Positions 19,520 through 27,419 of a stretch of DNA of 64,000 nt are shown here, piece by piece. A program made the position numbers and the translations under genes. Below the pieces are notes generated by a model. It was not told the DNA's origin and ran no database searches. It saw only the letters and a program-made list of their open reading frames with translations. The DNA is from Leifsonia xyli (GTDB lineage Bacteria > Actinomycetota > Actinomycetes > Actinomycetales > Microbacteriaceae), in assembly GCA_001647635.1 (NCBI GenBank), contig CP014761.1, forward strand, positions 1,116,001-1,180,000, written 5' to 3'. Positions within the stretch are counted from its first letter, which is position 1. Each line of letters opens with the position of its first letter.

Positions 19520-20037
19520 GCGCCGCCCAGACGTTCCAGGATCGCGTCCGCGAGATCCGCCGGCGGCCGGCCGACACCGAGTCGCACGCCGGCCTCGTCC
19601 CGCTGCAGCGGCTCGAGGGTGGCGAGCTGCGAATCGAGCAGCGACACGGGCATGAAGTGCCCCGGCCGCGCCGCCATCCGCGCCGCGAGCAGCTCCTTGG
19701 TCCCGTCGAGCTCGGCGAAGACCGCATCCGGCGCCTCCGACCGGATCAGGTCGCGGTAGGCGCGCTTGAGGGCCGAGCAGGCGACCACCACCCCCTCCGG
19801 CGCCGTGTCGGCGAGGGCACGCCCGACCGCGTGGAGCCACGGGATGCGATCCTCGTCGGTCAGCGGATGCCCGGACGCCATCTTGGCGACGTTCTCGGGT
19901 GGGTGAAGCGCGTCGCCGTCGACGAACGGCACGCCCAGGCGCGCCGCGAGCAACTCGCCGACCGTGCTCTTGCCGGAGCCGGACACGCCCATCACCACCA
20001 CCTGCGGCCGCCGCACGCCGCCCTCCTCGCTACGCAT
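19492..20037 (-). CDS. gntK: Gluconokinase
   Basis: Phosphorylates D-gluconate to 6-phosphogluconate with ATP. The 181 residues have Walker A in VVVMGVSGSGKSTVGELLA, the substrate region FVDGDALHPPENVAKMASG, HPLTDEDRIPWLHAVG, and CSALKRAYRDLIR followed by the lid RMAARPGHFMPVSLLDSQ. The start ATG is seven bases after a GATACT box. It is divergent from gnd, whose enzyme uses its product, so the pair forms a gluconate/pentose phosphate unit. Confidence 0.95.
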   Translation of the reverse strand: MRSEEGGVRRPQVVVMGVSGSGKSTVGELLAARLGVPFVDGDALHPPENVAKMASGHPLTDEDRIPWLHAVGRALADTAPEGVVVACSALKRAYRDLIRSEAPDAVFAELDGTKELLAARMAARPGHFMPVSLLDSQLATLEPLQRDEAGVRLGVGRPPADLADAILERLGGAHPSDSAAS

Positions 20038-20201
20038 CCCCGCAAGTATCCCCCGTTACGCGGCCCGACTCTGCCCTCGCACGCGAGCGCTAGGCTGGGA
20101 GCACTGCTCGATTCTTGCCACCAGCGGGAGAGCTGACCCCCGGACCAAACCCGTCGCGGTGGACGGCCTCCGTCTGCCGCGGCACCACGAAGGAGCATGA
20201 C

Positions 20202-21659
20202 GTGCCACAGGAAGCAACCGCCAACATCGGAGTCGTCGGTCTGGCGGTGATGGGGTCGAACCTGGCCCGCAACCTCGCCTCCCGCGAGGGCAACACGGTC
20301 GCGGTGTTCAACCGCACCTACGCCCGCACCGAGGAGCTGGTGAACGCGCACCCCGAGGCGGGCTTCGTCTCGGCCGAGCAGATCGACGACTTCGTCGCCT
20401 CGCTGTCGAAGCCGCGCACCGCGATCATCATGGTGCAGGCCGGCAAGGGCACGGATGCTGTCATCGACCAGCTCGTGGAGCGGTTCGAGCCGGGCGACAT
20501 CATCGTCGACGGCGGCAACGCGAACTTCCACGACACCATCGAGCGCGAGAAGCGGATCGCGCCCACGGGCATCCACTTCGTCGGTGCGGGCATCTCCGGC
20601 GGCGAGGAGGGCGCGCTGCATGGCCCGTCGATCATGCCGGGCGGATCGGCGGAGTCGTACGAGACGCTGGGCCCGATCCTGGAGTCCATCGCCGCTGTCG
20701 CCGAGGGCGAGCCATGCGTGACCCACGTCGGCACCGACGGCGCGGGCCACTTCGTGAAGATGATCCACAACGGCATCGAGTACGCGGACATGCAGCTCAT
20801 CGCCGAGGCGTACGACCTCCTCCGCACGATCGGCGGCCTCGAGCCGGCCGAGATCGCCGACGTGTTCGCCGAGTGGAACAACGGCTACCTCGAGTCGTAC
20901 CTCATCGAGATCACCGCCGAGGTCCTGCGGCAGGTGGATGCCGAGACGGGCAAGCCGTTCATCGACATCGTCCTCGACCAGGCCGGGTCCAAGGGCACGG
21001 GCGTGTGGACCGTACAGAACGCCCTCGACCTGGGCGTCCCCGTCGGCGGCATCGCCGAGGCCGTGTTCGCCCGTGCCGTGTCGTCCAAGCCGAACCAGCG
21101 CGCCGCCGTGCAGGCGACCGTGCAGTCGCGTCCGGAGGTGCAGAAGGCCGCCGACGTGCAGGCGTTCGCCGACGACGTGTCCAAGGCGCTGTACGCCTCG
21201 AAGGTGGTCGCGTACGCGCAGGGCTTCGACGCGATCATCGCCGGCGCCGAGAAGTACGGGTGGGACATCCACAAGGACCGCATCGCCAAGATCTGGCGCG
21301 GCGGCTGCATCATCCGCGCGCAGTTCCTCAACCGCATCGCGGACGCGTACGACGAGAACCCGAACATCTCGACGCTGCTCGAGGCGCCGTACTTCGCCGA
21401 CGCCGTGCGCGAGGGCGAGGCGGCCTGGCGCCGCATCGTCGCCACGGCGGCGCTGTCGGGCGTGCCGGTGCCCGGCTTCGGCTCGGCGCTGTCGTACTAC
21501 GACTCGCTCGCCTCCAAGCGCCTGCCCGCCGCTCTGGTCCAGGGACAGCGCGACTTCTTCGGCGCCCACACCTACAAGCGTGTCGACAAGGAGGGCACCT
21601 TCCACACCCTCTGGTCCGGCGACCGCACCGAGATCGAGACCGAGGGCTCCTCGCACTAG
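20202..21659 (+). CDS. gnd: NADP-dependent 6-phosphogluconate dehydrogenase, decarboxylating
   Basis: Oxidative pentose phosphate enzyme: 6-phosphogluconate to ribulose 5-phosphate, CO2 and NADPH. The 485 residues match the long bacterial form. NADP-binding begins ANIGVVGLAVMGSNLARNLA with the NRT motif in AVFNRTYARTEEL. The substrate and catalytic region includes GAGISGGEEGALHGPSIMPG, HFVKMIHNGIEYADMQ, and DQAGSKGTGVWT. The GTG at 20202 has AGGAG at 20191-20195; an out-of-frame ATG overlaps it. A TAGGCT -10 box lies at 20091-20096, giving a leader of about 100 bases. Confidence 0.97.
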   Translation: MPQEATANIGVVGLAVMGSNLARNLASREGNTVAVFNRTYARTEELVNAHPEAGFVSAEQIDDFVASLSKPRTAIIMVQAGKGTDAVIDQLVERFEPGDIIVDGGNANFHDTIEREKRIAPTGIHFVGAGISGGEEGALHGPSIMPGGSAESYETLGPILESIAAVAEGEPCVTHVGTDGAGHFVKMIHNGIEYADMQLIAEAYDLLRTIGGLEPAEIADVFAEWNNGYLESYLIEITAEVLRQVDAETGKPFIDIVLDQAGSKGTGVWTVQNALDLGVPVGGIAEAVFARAVSSKPNQRAAVQATVQSRPEVQKAADVQAFADDVSKALYASKVVAYAQGFDAIIAGAEKYGWDIHKDRIAKIWRGGCIIRAQFLNRIADAYDENPNISTLLEAPYFADAVREGEAAWRRIVATAALSGVPVPGFGSALSYYDSLASKRLPAALVQGQRDFFGAHTYKRVDKEGTFHTLWSGDRTEIETEGSSH

Positions 21660-21668
21660 ACCCCTCCC

Positions 21669-21733
21669 CCATCGAGTACACGAAGGTGCACGCTGATTCC
21701 CGGATCGGCGTGCACTTTTTGTGTACTCGATGG
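21669..21733 (+). terminator. Long interrupted hairpin after gnd
   Basis: Outer arms 21669-21681 and 21721-21733 pair over 13 bp, inner arms 21686-21693 and 21708-21715 over 8 bp, with a small internal loop containing TTTTT. It begins ten bases after the gnd stop. Probable terminator, or a repeat-derived palindrome serving as one. Confidence 0.65.
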
Positions 21734-21756
21734 CGGGTGCGAGAGAGGATGGGGTG

Positions 21757-22107
21757 GTGACGTACGACGACCACCCCGAGCTCGCGGAGTACGAGCCGCT
21801 CGGCGAGCGGCCCCTGCGCGGCCGCGGGATGACCGTGGCCAGCCGGGTCTTCGTCGTCGTCGCGCTCGGGGCGCTGCTGCTGCCCGGCATCCTGCTGACC
21901 ATCAGCATCCAGACCCAGACCGCCGACTACACGTGCGGGGTCTACGCACGGCAGTACCAGCCGGAGTCGGTGGGATCGTCGGCGCGGTTCGAGCTGATGG
22001 GACCGCTCGGGCCGGGCTGGCAGTGCTATGCGCTCAACACCGAGGGCGACGGCACCTGGGTGGCTCCGCTCGGCCTTATTCCGTCGACTCCGCACCAGCT
22101 GCCGTGA
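21757..22107 (+). CDS. Small membrane protein, function unknown
   Basis: About 116 residues from the GTG at 21757, with one membrane segment (TVASRVFVVVALGALLLPGI) after a short acidic N-terminus and an extracytoplasmic part containing two Cys (YTCGVYARQYQPE and GWQCYALN) that could form a disulfide. A nearby GAGAGAGG favours this start, but ATG 21730 is in frame too and lies inside the hairpin. The 3' end overlaps the convergent tetR gene by 32 bases. I do not recognise a family. Confidence 0.6.
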   Translation: MTYDDHPELAEYEPLGERPLRGRGMTVASRVFVVVALGALLLPGILLTISIQTQTADYTCGVYARQYQPESVGSSARFELMGPLGPGWQCYALNTEGDGTWVAPLGLIPSTPHQLP

Positions 22108-22741
22108 TGAGGGTTCGGACGGTCGTCAGCAGCCACGCGGCGTAGCGGTCGTCGGTCCAGCCGCTCTCCCGCACCAGCTGCTGGTGTCCCTCGGGCGACA
22201 TGACGAACGAGAGCGCCGCGGCGAGCTCAGCGCGGCCCTCGTCATCCAGCCGGGCGATGGAGGCGATGCCCCGCGCTGCGAGCAAGCCCACCATCGCGGC
22301 GTAGTCGGCGTGACGCCGCGCGAGGAGCTCGGCGAGGACCGCGCCCACGGCCTCGTCGTCCCGGGCGGCCGCGGTGAAGGTCGCCCAGAGACCGGACGTG
22401 CGCGCGTTGGCCGCCGCGATGAACGGCACGAGCGCCGCGAGCAGCTGCTCGGGGTCGTCGAGGGAGGCGATGGCCGCGACCTCCGGGCGCTCGGTGAGCG
22501 AGGCCTCCCCCGCCTCGCCGCCGAACGTCAGCTCGAACGCCGCGAGCAGCAGCGCCCGCTTGGGGCCGTGGACCTTGACGCTCTCGACCGAGACGCCGGC
22601 GGCCGCGGCGATCTCCGACAAGGAGGCGCTGGCATAGCCGCGCGCGGAGAAGACCGCGGCGGCGGCCTCCAGGATGCGGCGGCGCGTCTGGCGCGCGTTC
22701 TCCTCGCGGAGCGTGGAGCGATAGGGGCGGGTGCCGGCCAC
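22076..22741 (-). CDS. TetR/AcrR family transcriptional regulator
   Basis: Ligand-responsive repressor, 221 residues. The N-terminal HTH reads RRRILEAAAAVFSARGYAS, then LSEIAAAAGVSVESVKVHGP, with the usual Tyr/His-Gly-Pro-Lys turn before the C-terminal ligand domain. The start is a GTG at 22741. It is divergent from the glycosyltransferase gene across 66 bases containing symmetric TCGAG/CTCGA elements, so it very likely controls that gene and itself. Confidence 0.92.
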   Translation of the reverse strand: MAGTRPYRSTLREENARQTRRRILEAAAAVFSARGYASASLSEIAAAAGVSVESVKVHGPKRALLLAAFELTFGGEAGEASLTERPEVAAIASLDDPEQLLAALVPFIAAANARTSGLWATFTAAARDDEAVGAVLAELLARRHADYAAMVGLLAARGIASIARLDDEGRAELAAALSFVMSPEGHQQLVRESGWTDDRYAAWLLTTVRTLITAAGAESTE

Positions 22742-22742
22742 T

Positions 22743-22799
22743 ATTGACTACCCTTCGAGTGTAGTGAATACTGTTGACGTTTACTCGACTCTACTCGAA
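22743..22799 (+). promoter_or_regulatory. Divergent promoter/operator between tetR and the glycosyltransferase
   Basis: A plus-strand promoter TTGACT (22744-22749) with AATACT (22767-22772) at 17-base spacing points to the glycosyltransferase. TTCGAG (22754-22759) and the inverted CTCGAA (22794-22799) with flanking GTAG/CTAC, plus a second ACTCGA at 22783-22788, form a plausible TetR operator overlapping it. Confidence 0.55.
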
Positions 22800-22807
22800 A
22801 GGCTCCC

Positions 22808-24130
22808 ATGAACGCCCGCCCGCTCGACATCCTCCTGTGCAGCACTCCGGTGCACGGTCACGTCACCCCCCTTCTCGCCGTCAGCCGCGCGCTCGTGGAG
22901 CGCGGCCACCGCGTCCACTTCCTCACCGGCGAGCGATACCAGCAGGCGGCCGCGGCAACCGGCGCCACCGCGCTGCGGCTTCCGGCGGACGCCGACTACG
23001 ACGACACCGACATGGATGCGGCGTTCCCCGGCCGTGTGGGCCTGACGGGTCCCGCGGGTATCCGCTACGACATGACCGAGATCTTCCTGCGTCCGGCGCG
23101 GAGCCAGCTCGCGGCGGTGGACGCGGTGCAGCGCGACCTGCGCATCGACGTCGTGCTGGCCGAGAGCCTGTTCCTGGGGGCGGCGCTGTTCGTCGCGCGT
23201 CCCCGCGACTCCCGGCCGCCGCTCCTCAACCTCGGCATCGTGCCGCTCGGCCTGAAGAGTCGAGACACGGCTCCGTTCGGTCTCGGCGTGCCTCCCCGGC
23301 CGGGCGGCATCGGACGCCTGCGCAACGGGCTACTGACCCTCGCCGCCGAGAAGGGCGTGTTCGCGCCGGTGCAGCGCGCGGCGGTCCGCGCGGGCATCGA
23401 CGCCGGCAGCGGCCTGAACGGCTTCGTGCTCGACTGGCCCTCTCACGCGGACGGCGTCGTGCAGTTCACCGTCCCCGAGTTCGAATACCCGCGCGGCGAC
23501 GTGCGGGTGCCGGTGAGCTTCGTCGGCCCGATCTCACGGACCCGCGCCTCCGACGCACCCCTGCCGGCGTGGTGGGAAGACCTCGATGACGGGCGCCCGG
23601 TCGTCCACGTCACGCAGGGCACCGTCGCCAACCGCCGCTTCGACGACCTCGTGCTGCCGACCATCCGAGCGCTCGCCGACGACGACGTGTGGGTGGTCGC
23701 GAGCACCGGCGGCCGTCCGGTCGCGGAGCTCGGGGCAGACCTCCCGGCGAACGCGCGGATCGCACCGTACCTGCCGTACGACCGGCTCCTGCCGCGCACC
23801 TCCGCGTACGTCACGAACGGCGGCTACGGCGGCATCCACTACGCGATGGAGCACGGCGTCCCGATCGTCGTCGCCGGCACCACGGAGGACAAGACGGAGG
23901 TCTCCGCGCGGGTCGCCTGGTCGGGGGTGGGTGTCAACCTGCGGACGAACCGGCCGTCTGAGGTCGCGGTGCGGGATGCGGTCCGCGGGGTGCTGCGCGA
24001 TCCCGGCTACGCCGAGCGGAGCGCGCGCATCGGCGAAGCGATCCGCCGCTCGCCCGGCGCGAACGGCCTGGAGGCTGCGGTCGTCGCGGCGGTCGGGCGG
24101 ACCGGGTCGCATCCCCGCGTCCCGAGGTGA
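22808..24130 (+). CDS. GT1 (macrolide/MGT-type) glycosyltransferase
   Basis: Nucleotide-sugar transferase of 440 residues with the GT-B fold. It opens LDILLCSTPVHGHVTPLLAV, the acceptor-side helix with catalytic-type His, and has the C-terminal donor motif around ITNGG-like YVTNGGYGGIHYAMEHGVPI followed by TEDKTEV. Relatives glycosylate macrolides, flavonoids or other small lipophilic molecules. Divergent partner of a TetR regulator, an arrangement typical of inducible detoxification genes; the natural substrate is not visible from sequence. Confidence 0.9.
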   Translation: MNARPLDILLCSTPVHGHVTPLLAVSRALVERGHRVHFLTGERYQQAAAATGATALRLPADADYDDTDMDAAFPGRVGLTGPAGIRYDMTEIFLRPARSQLAAVDAVQRDLRIDVVLAESLFLGAALFVARPRDSRPPLLNLGIVPLGLKSRDTAPFGLGVPPRPGGIGRLRNGLLTLAAEKGVFAPVQRAAVRAGIDAGSGLNGFVLDWPSHADGVVQFTVPEFEYPRGDVRVPVSFVGPISRTRASDAPLPAWWEDLDDGRPVVHVTQGTVANRRFDDLVLPTIRALADDDVWVVASTGGRPVAELGADLPANARIAPYLPYDRLLPRTSAYVTNGGYGGIHYAMEHGVPIVVAGTTEDKTEVSARVAWSGVGVNLRTNRPSEVAVRDAVRGVLRDPGYAERSARIGEAIRRSPGANGLEAAVVAAVGRTGSHPRVPR

Positions 24131-24146
24131 TTCGTTGCGGGCTCTC

Positions 24147-24239
24147 GCGCGAAAGGGAGGGGCCGAGACGCGACACGCCGGGTGGATGCGCGAAAGGGAG
24201 GACACCCGCGCCGTCGCCGGCCGGATGTCCTCCCTTTCG
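24147..24239. repeat. Intergenic CGAAAGGGAGG repeats forming a long hairpin
   Basis: GCGCGAAAGGGAGG occurs directly at 24147-24160 and 24188-24201, and inverted as CCTCCCTTTCG at 24229-24239. Arms 24191-24208 and 24222-24239 pair over 18 bases with one mismatch. It lies between the convergent ends of the glycosyltransferase and prs genes, so it may act as a bidirectional terminator. Confidence 0.7.
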
Positions 24240-24250
24240 AACGCGAGGAG

Positions 24251-25228
24251 CTACGCCGCTCCGTCGAACATCGAGGTGACCGAGCCGTCGGTGAAGACCT
24301 CGCGGATCGCGTTCGCGAGCAGCGGCGCGATCGGCAGCACGGTGAGGTTGTCCCAGCGCTTGTGCTCGGGCAGCGGGAGCGTATCGGTGACGACGACCGA
24401 GTCGATCGCGTCGCTCTGCAGCAGCTCGACCGCCGGGTCGCTGAACACCGCGTGGGTCGCCGCGACGACGACGCCGGTCGCACCCGCGGCCTTGAGCGCC
24501 TCGGCCGCCTTCACGATCGTGCGGCCGGTGTCGATGAGGTCGTCGACCAGCAGGCAGACGCGGCCGTTGACCTCGCCGACGATCTCGTGCACCGAGACCT
24601 GGTTCGGTACCAGCGGGTCGCGGCGCTTGTGGATGATCGCGAGGGGCGCGCCGAGCTTGTCGCTCCAGATGTCGGCGACGCGCACGCGGCCCATGTCCGG
24701 CGAGACGACGGTCAGGGTCGAAGGATCGAGCTCGCGCTTCATGTGGTCCAGCAGCACCGGCATGGCGAACAGGTGATCGACCGGGCCGTCGAAGAAGCCC
24801 TGGATCTGCGCGGCGTGCAGGTCGACCGACATGATGCGGTCGGCGCCGGCCGCCTTGAACAGGTCGGCGACCAGGCGGGCCGAGATCGGCTCGCGGCCGC
24901 GGCCCTTCTTGTCCTGGCGGGCGTAGGGGTAGAAGGGGGCCACCACGGTGATGCGCTTCGCCGACGCGCGCTTGAGCGCGTCCACCATGATGAGCTGCTC
25001 CATGAGCCACTCGTTGATCGGCGAGGTGTGCGACTGGATGACGAACGCATCCGAGCCGCGGACGCTCTCATCGAAGCGCGCGTAGATCTCGCCGTTGGCG
25101 AAGGTGCGGGCGTCGGTGGGGACCAGTTCGCTCCCGAGGCACTCGGCGATCTCCTGCGCGAGCTGGGGATGCGCGCGACCGGAGATCAGGACGAGTCGTT
25201 TCTGGCCGGTCGCGGTGATCCCTGACAC
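24251..25228 (-). CDS. prs: Ribose-phosphate pyrophosphokinase (PRPP synthetase)
   Basis: Makes PRPP from ribose 5-phosphate and ATP for nucleotide, His and Trp synthesis. The 325 residues have the N-terminal KRLVLISGRAHPQLAQEIAE, the flexible-loop region APFYPYARQDKKGRGREPIS, SVDLHAAQIQGFFDGPVDHL, and the PRPP-binding loop CLLVDDLIDTGRTIVKAAEA. The glmU stop directly abuts its start, so it is translated from the same message, the standard actinobacterial glmU-prs pair. Confidence 0.97.
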   Translation of the reverse strand: MSGITATGQKRLVLISGRAHPQLAQEIAECLGSELVPTDARTFANGEIYARFDESVRGSDAFVIQSHTSPINEWLMEQLIMVDALKRASAKRITVVAPFYPYARQDKKGRGREPISARLVADLFKAAGADRIMSVDLHAAQIQGFFDGPVDHLFAMPVLLDHMKRELDPSTLTVVSPDMGRVRVADIWSDKLGAPLAIIHKRRDPLVPNQVSVHEIVGEVNGRVCLLVDDLIDTGRTIVKAAEALKAAGATGVVVAATHAVFSDPAVELLQSDAIDSVVVTDTLPLPEHKRWDNLTVLPIAPLLANAIREVFTDGSVTSMFDGAA

Positions 25229-26671
25229 TTATTCTCCGCTCTCTGCCGAGGCGTCGCTCTCGCGTGCGGCCTTGTCGGCGTCCGTGCCCGGCCGCTTCTC
25301 CGCGACCCAGCCTTCGATATTGCGCTGCGGGGCGACGGTGATGGCGAGGGCTCCCGCCGGGACGTCCTTGCGGACGACCGTTCCTGCTCCCGTGTACGCT
25401 CCGTCACCTATCCTAACCGGCGCGACGAGCGCGGTGTTCGTCGCGATCCGGACGTGCGAGCCGATGACCGTGCGGTGCTTGTTCACGCCGTCGTAGTTGG
25501 CGGTGATGACGCCGGCACCGAGGTTGCCGCCTTCGCCCACCTCGGCGTCGCCGACGTAGTTGAAGTGCGCGAGCTTGGTCCCCTCGCCGATGGTCGCGTT
25601 CTTCGTCTCGACGAAGGTGCCGATCTTGCCGTGCGCGCCGAGCACCGTGCCCGGACGGAGGTAGGCGAACGGTCCGACCGTCGCGCCCGCGCCGATCACG
25701 GCCAGCGTCGCGTCCGTGCGCTTCACCGTCGCACCGGCGCCGACCTCGGTGTCGAGGAGGGTGGTGTCCGGCCCGATCGTCGCACCGGTCTCGACCAGCG
25801 TCGCACCGCGCAGCTGCGTGCCCGGGAGCAGGGTCACGTCGGGCTCGAGCTTCGCCTTGACGTCGATCCACGTCGTCGCCGGGTCCTGGATGGTGACACC
25901 CGCGAGCTGCCAGGTGCGCACGATGAGCGCGTTGAGCTTCGCGGCCGCGTCGCTCAGCTGGGCGCGGTCGTTGATGCCCTCGACCAGCCACGACTCGGAG
26001 ACGGGGAGCGCGTCCACGTCGAAGCCCGCCTCGCGGAGCAGCCCGATCACGTCGGTGAGGTACTTCTCGCCCTGCGCATTGTCGGTGGCGACGAGCGCGA
26101 GCTTGTCGCGCAGCGCGGCCAGGCCGAAGAGGTAGATGCCGGCGTTGATCTCGCCGATCCCGCGCTCCGCCTCGGTGGCGTCCTTGTGCTCGACGATCCG
26201 GTCGAGGTGGCCCTCGGGCGTGCGGACGATGCGGCCGTAGCCGGTGGCGTCGGCCGGGAAGGAGGACAGGATGGTCGCCGCGGCCTCGCCGGAGCGGTGC
26301 TTCGCGATCAGCTCGCGCAGCGTCTCCGCGTCCAGCAGCGGCACGTCGCCGTTGACGACGAGGACGTCGCCGGAGAAGTCCTCCGGGAGCGCCGCGATGG
26401 CCTGCTCGACCGCGCGTCCGGTGCCCGGGACCTCGTCCTGGTCGACGATGACCGCCTCGGGCATGTCCGCCTCGATGACCTCGGCGAGCCGGTCGCGCTC
26501 GTGGCGGACGACCGCGATGACGTGGGCCGCGTCCAGCTCGTGCGCCGTGGCGAGCACGTGCGACACGATCGGGATGCCGCCCAGCGGGTGCAGGAGCTTG
26601 GGGGTCGCGGACTTCATCCGCGTTCCCTGCCCCGCCGCGAGGACGACGATGGCGAGATTCTGGTCGGTCAT
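25229..26671 (-). CDS. glmU: Bifunctional GlmU: GlcNAc-1-phosphate uridyltransferase / glucosamine-1-phosphate acetyltransferase
   Basis: Catalyses the last two steps to UDP-GlcNAc for peptidoglycan. The 480 residues begin with the pyrophosphorylase signature VVLAAGQGTRMKSATPKLLH, followed by VVNGDVPLLDAETL and GEINAGIYLF. The C-terminal left-handed beta-helix carries hexapeptide repeats (GATIGPDTTLLDTEVGAGAT) and the acetyltransferase region FVETKNATIGEGTKLAHFNY with its catalytic His, then NLGAGVITANYDGVNKH. A charged tail follows. Co-oriented with prs, directly downstream of tRNA-Gln. Confidence 0.97.
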   Translation of the reverse strand: MTDQNLAIVVLAAGQGTRMKSATPKLLHPLGGIPIVSHVLATAHELDAAHVIAVVRHERDRLAEVIEADMPEAVIVDQDEVPGTGRAVEQAIAALPEDFSGDVLVVNGDVPLLDAETLRELIAKHRSGEAAATILSSFPADATGYGRIVRTPEGHLDRIVEHKDATEAERGIGEINAGIYLFGLAALRDKLALVATDNAQGEKYLTDVIGLLREAGFDVDALPVSESWLVEGINDRAQLSDAAAKLNALIVRTWQLAGVTIQDPATTWIDVKAKLEPDVTLLPGTQLRGATLVETGATIGPDTTLLDTEVGAGATVKRTDATLAVIGAGATVGPFAYLRPGTVLGAHGKIGTFVETKNATIGEGTKLAHFNYVGDAEVGEGGNLGAGVITANYDGVNKHRTVIGSHVRIATNTALVAPVRIGDGAYTGAGTVVRKDVPAGALAITVAPQRNIEGWVAEKRPGTDADKAARESDASAESGE

Positions 26672-26698
26672 GTCTCTCCAGGGGTTCGCATGGTTGCG

Positions 26699-26770
26699 CT
26701 CCGCCTCCAGGACTCGAACCTGGACCTCACAGCTCCAAAGGCTGTCGTGCTGCCATTACACCAAGGCGGA
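26699..26770 (-). tRNA. tRNA-Gln (anticodon TTG)
   Basis: A 72-base cloverleaf on the minus strand. The 7-bp acceptor stem pairs TCCGCCT (at 26770) with AGGCGGA (ending at 26700) and leaves discriminator G. The T-arm has the GGTTCGAGTCC loop region, and the anticodon stem ACAGC/GCTGT encloses CTTTGGA with anticodon TTG. CCA is not encoded. It lies 28 bases upstream of glmU. Confidence 0.96.
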
Positions 26771-26848
26771 ACACGCGTTTCGCGCAGGTGACAGTCTGCC
26801 AGACGCGTCCCGGCCGCGAGCCGCGCCCGGCCCCAATAGCATGGGGGG

Positions 26849-27352
26849 ATGGCCGACGCACGAGACGAGGTGGACCGCATCGTCGACGCCTGGCTGCGCG
26901 AGCGCCCGGACCTCGACTTCGCCCCGCTGCAGGTGCTCTCGCGCGTCGATCGCCTCTCCCGCCACCTGGACCGTGCGCGCCGCGCCGCCTTCGAACGCTC
27001 CGACCTCGACTCGTGGGAGTTCGACGTGCTCGCCGCGCTGCGCCGCGCCGGAGCCCCGTACCAGCTGAGCCCGAAGTCGCTGCTGCAGCAGACCCTGGTC
27101 TCCTCCGGCACGATGACGAACCGCATCGACCGCCTCGTCGCCCGGGGCCTCGTCGAGCGCCGCACGGACCCGAACGACGGCCGCGGCATCCTCGTGCAGA
27201 TGACGGCGGCGGGGCTGACGCGGGTGGACGCGGCGATCACCCGACTCGTGGACGCGGAGGCGGAGCTGCTCGACGGCCTGTCCGCGGCGGACGCGGAGCG
27301 GCTGGCGGCGCTGCTGCGGAAGCTGAGCCTGGGCTTCGACGCGGAGGCTTGA
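26849..27352 (+). CDS. MarR family transcriptional regulator
   Basis: Winged-helix regulator of 167 residues. The long N-terminal dimer helix includes FAPLQVLSRVDRLSRHLDRA, the HTH region SPKSLLQQTLVSSGTMTNRI, then DRLVARGLVERRTDPNDGRG with the wing ILVQMTAAGLTRVD. The NDGRG turn is highly typical. A TAGCAT box lies six bases before the ATG, indicating a leaderless transcript. No obvious partner gene; the next gene is a wall glycosyltransferase. Confidence 0.92.
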   Translation: MADARDEVDRIVDAWLRERPDLDFAPLQVLSRVDRLSRHLDRARRAAFERSDLDSWEFDVLAALRRAGAPYQLSPKSLLQQTLVSSGTMTNRIDRLVARGLVERRTDPNDGRGILVQMTAAGLTRVDAAITRLVDAEAELLDGLSAADAERLAALLRKLSLGFDAEA

Positions 27353-27419
27353 CGCCGTTCGCCCACCGCATACCCCGCTCCCAGGTGGCCGTTATGCCGC
27401 TCTCATAAACTCGACGGCG

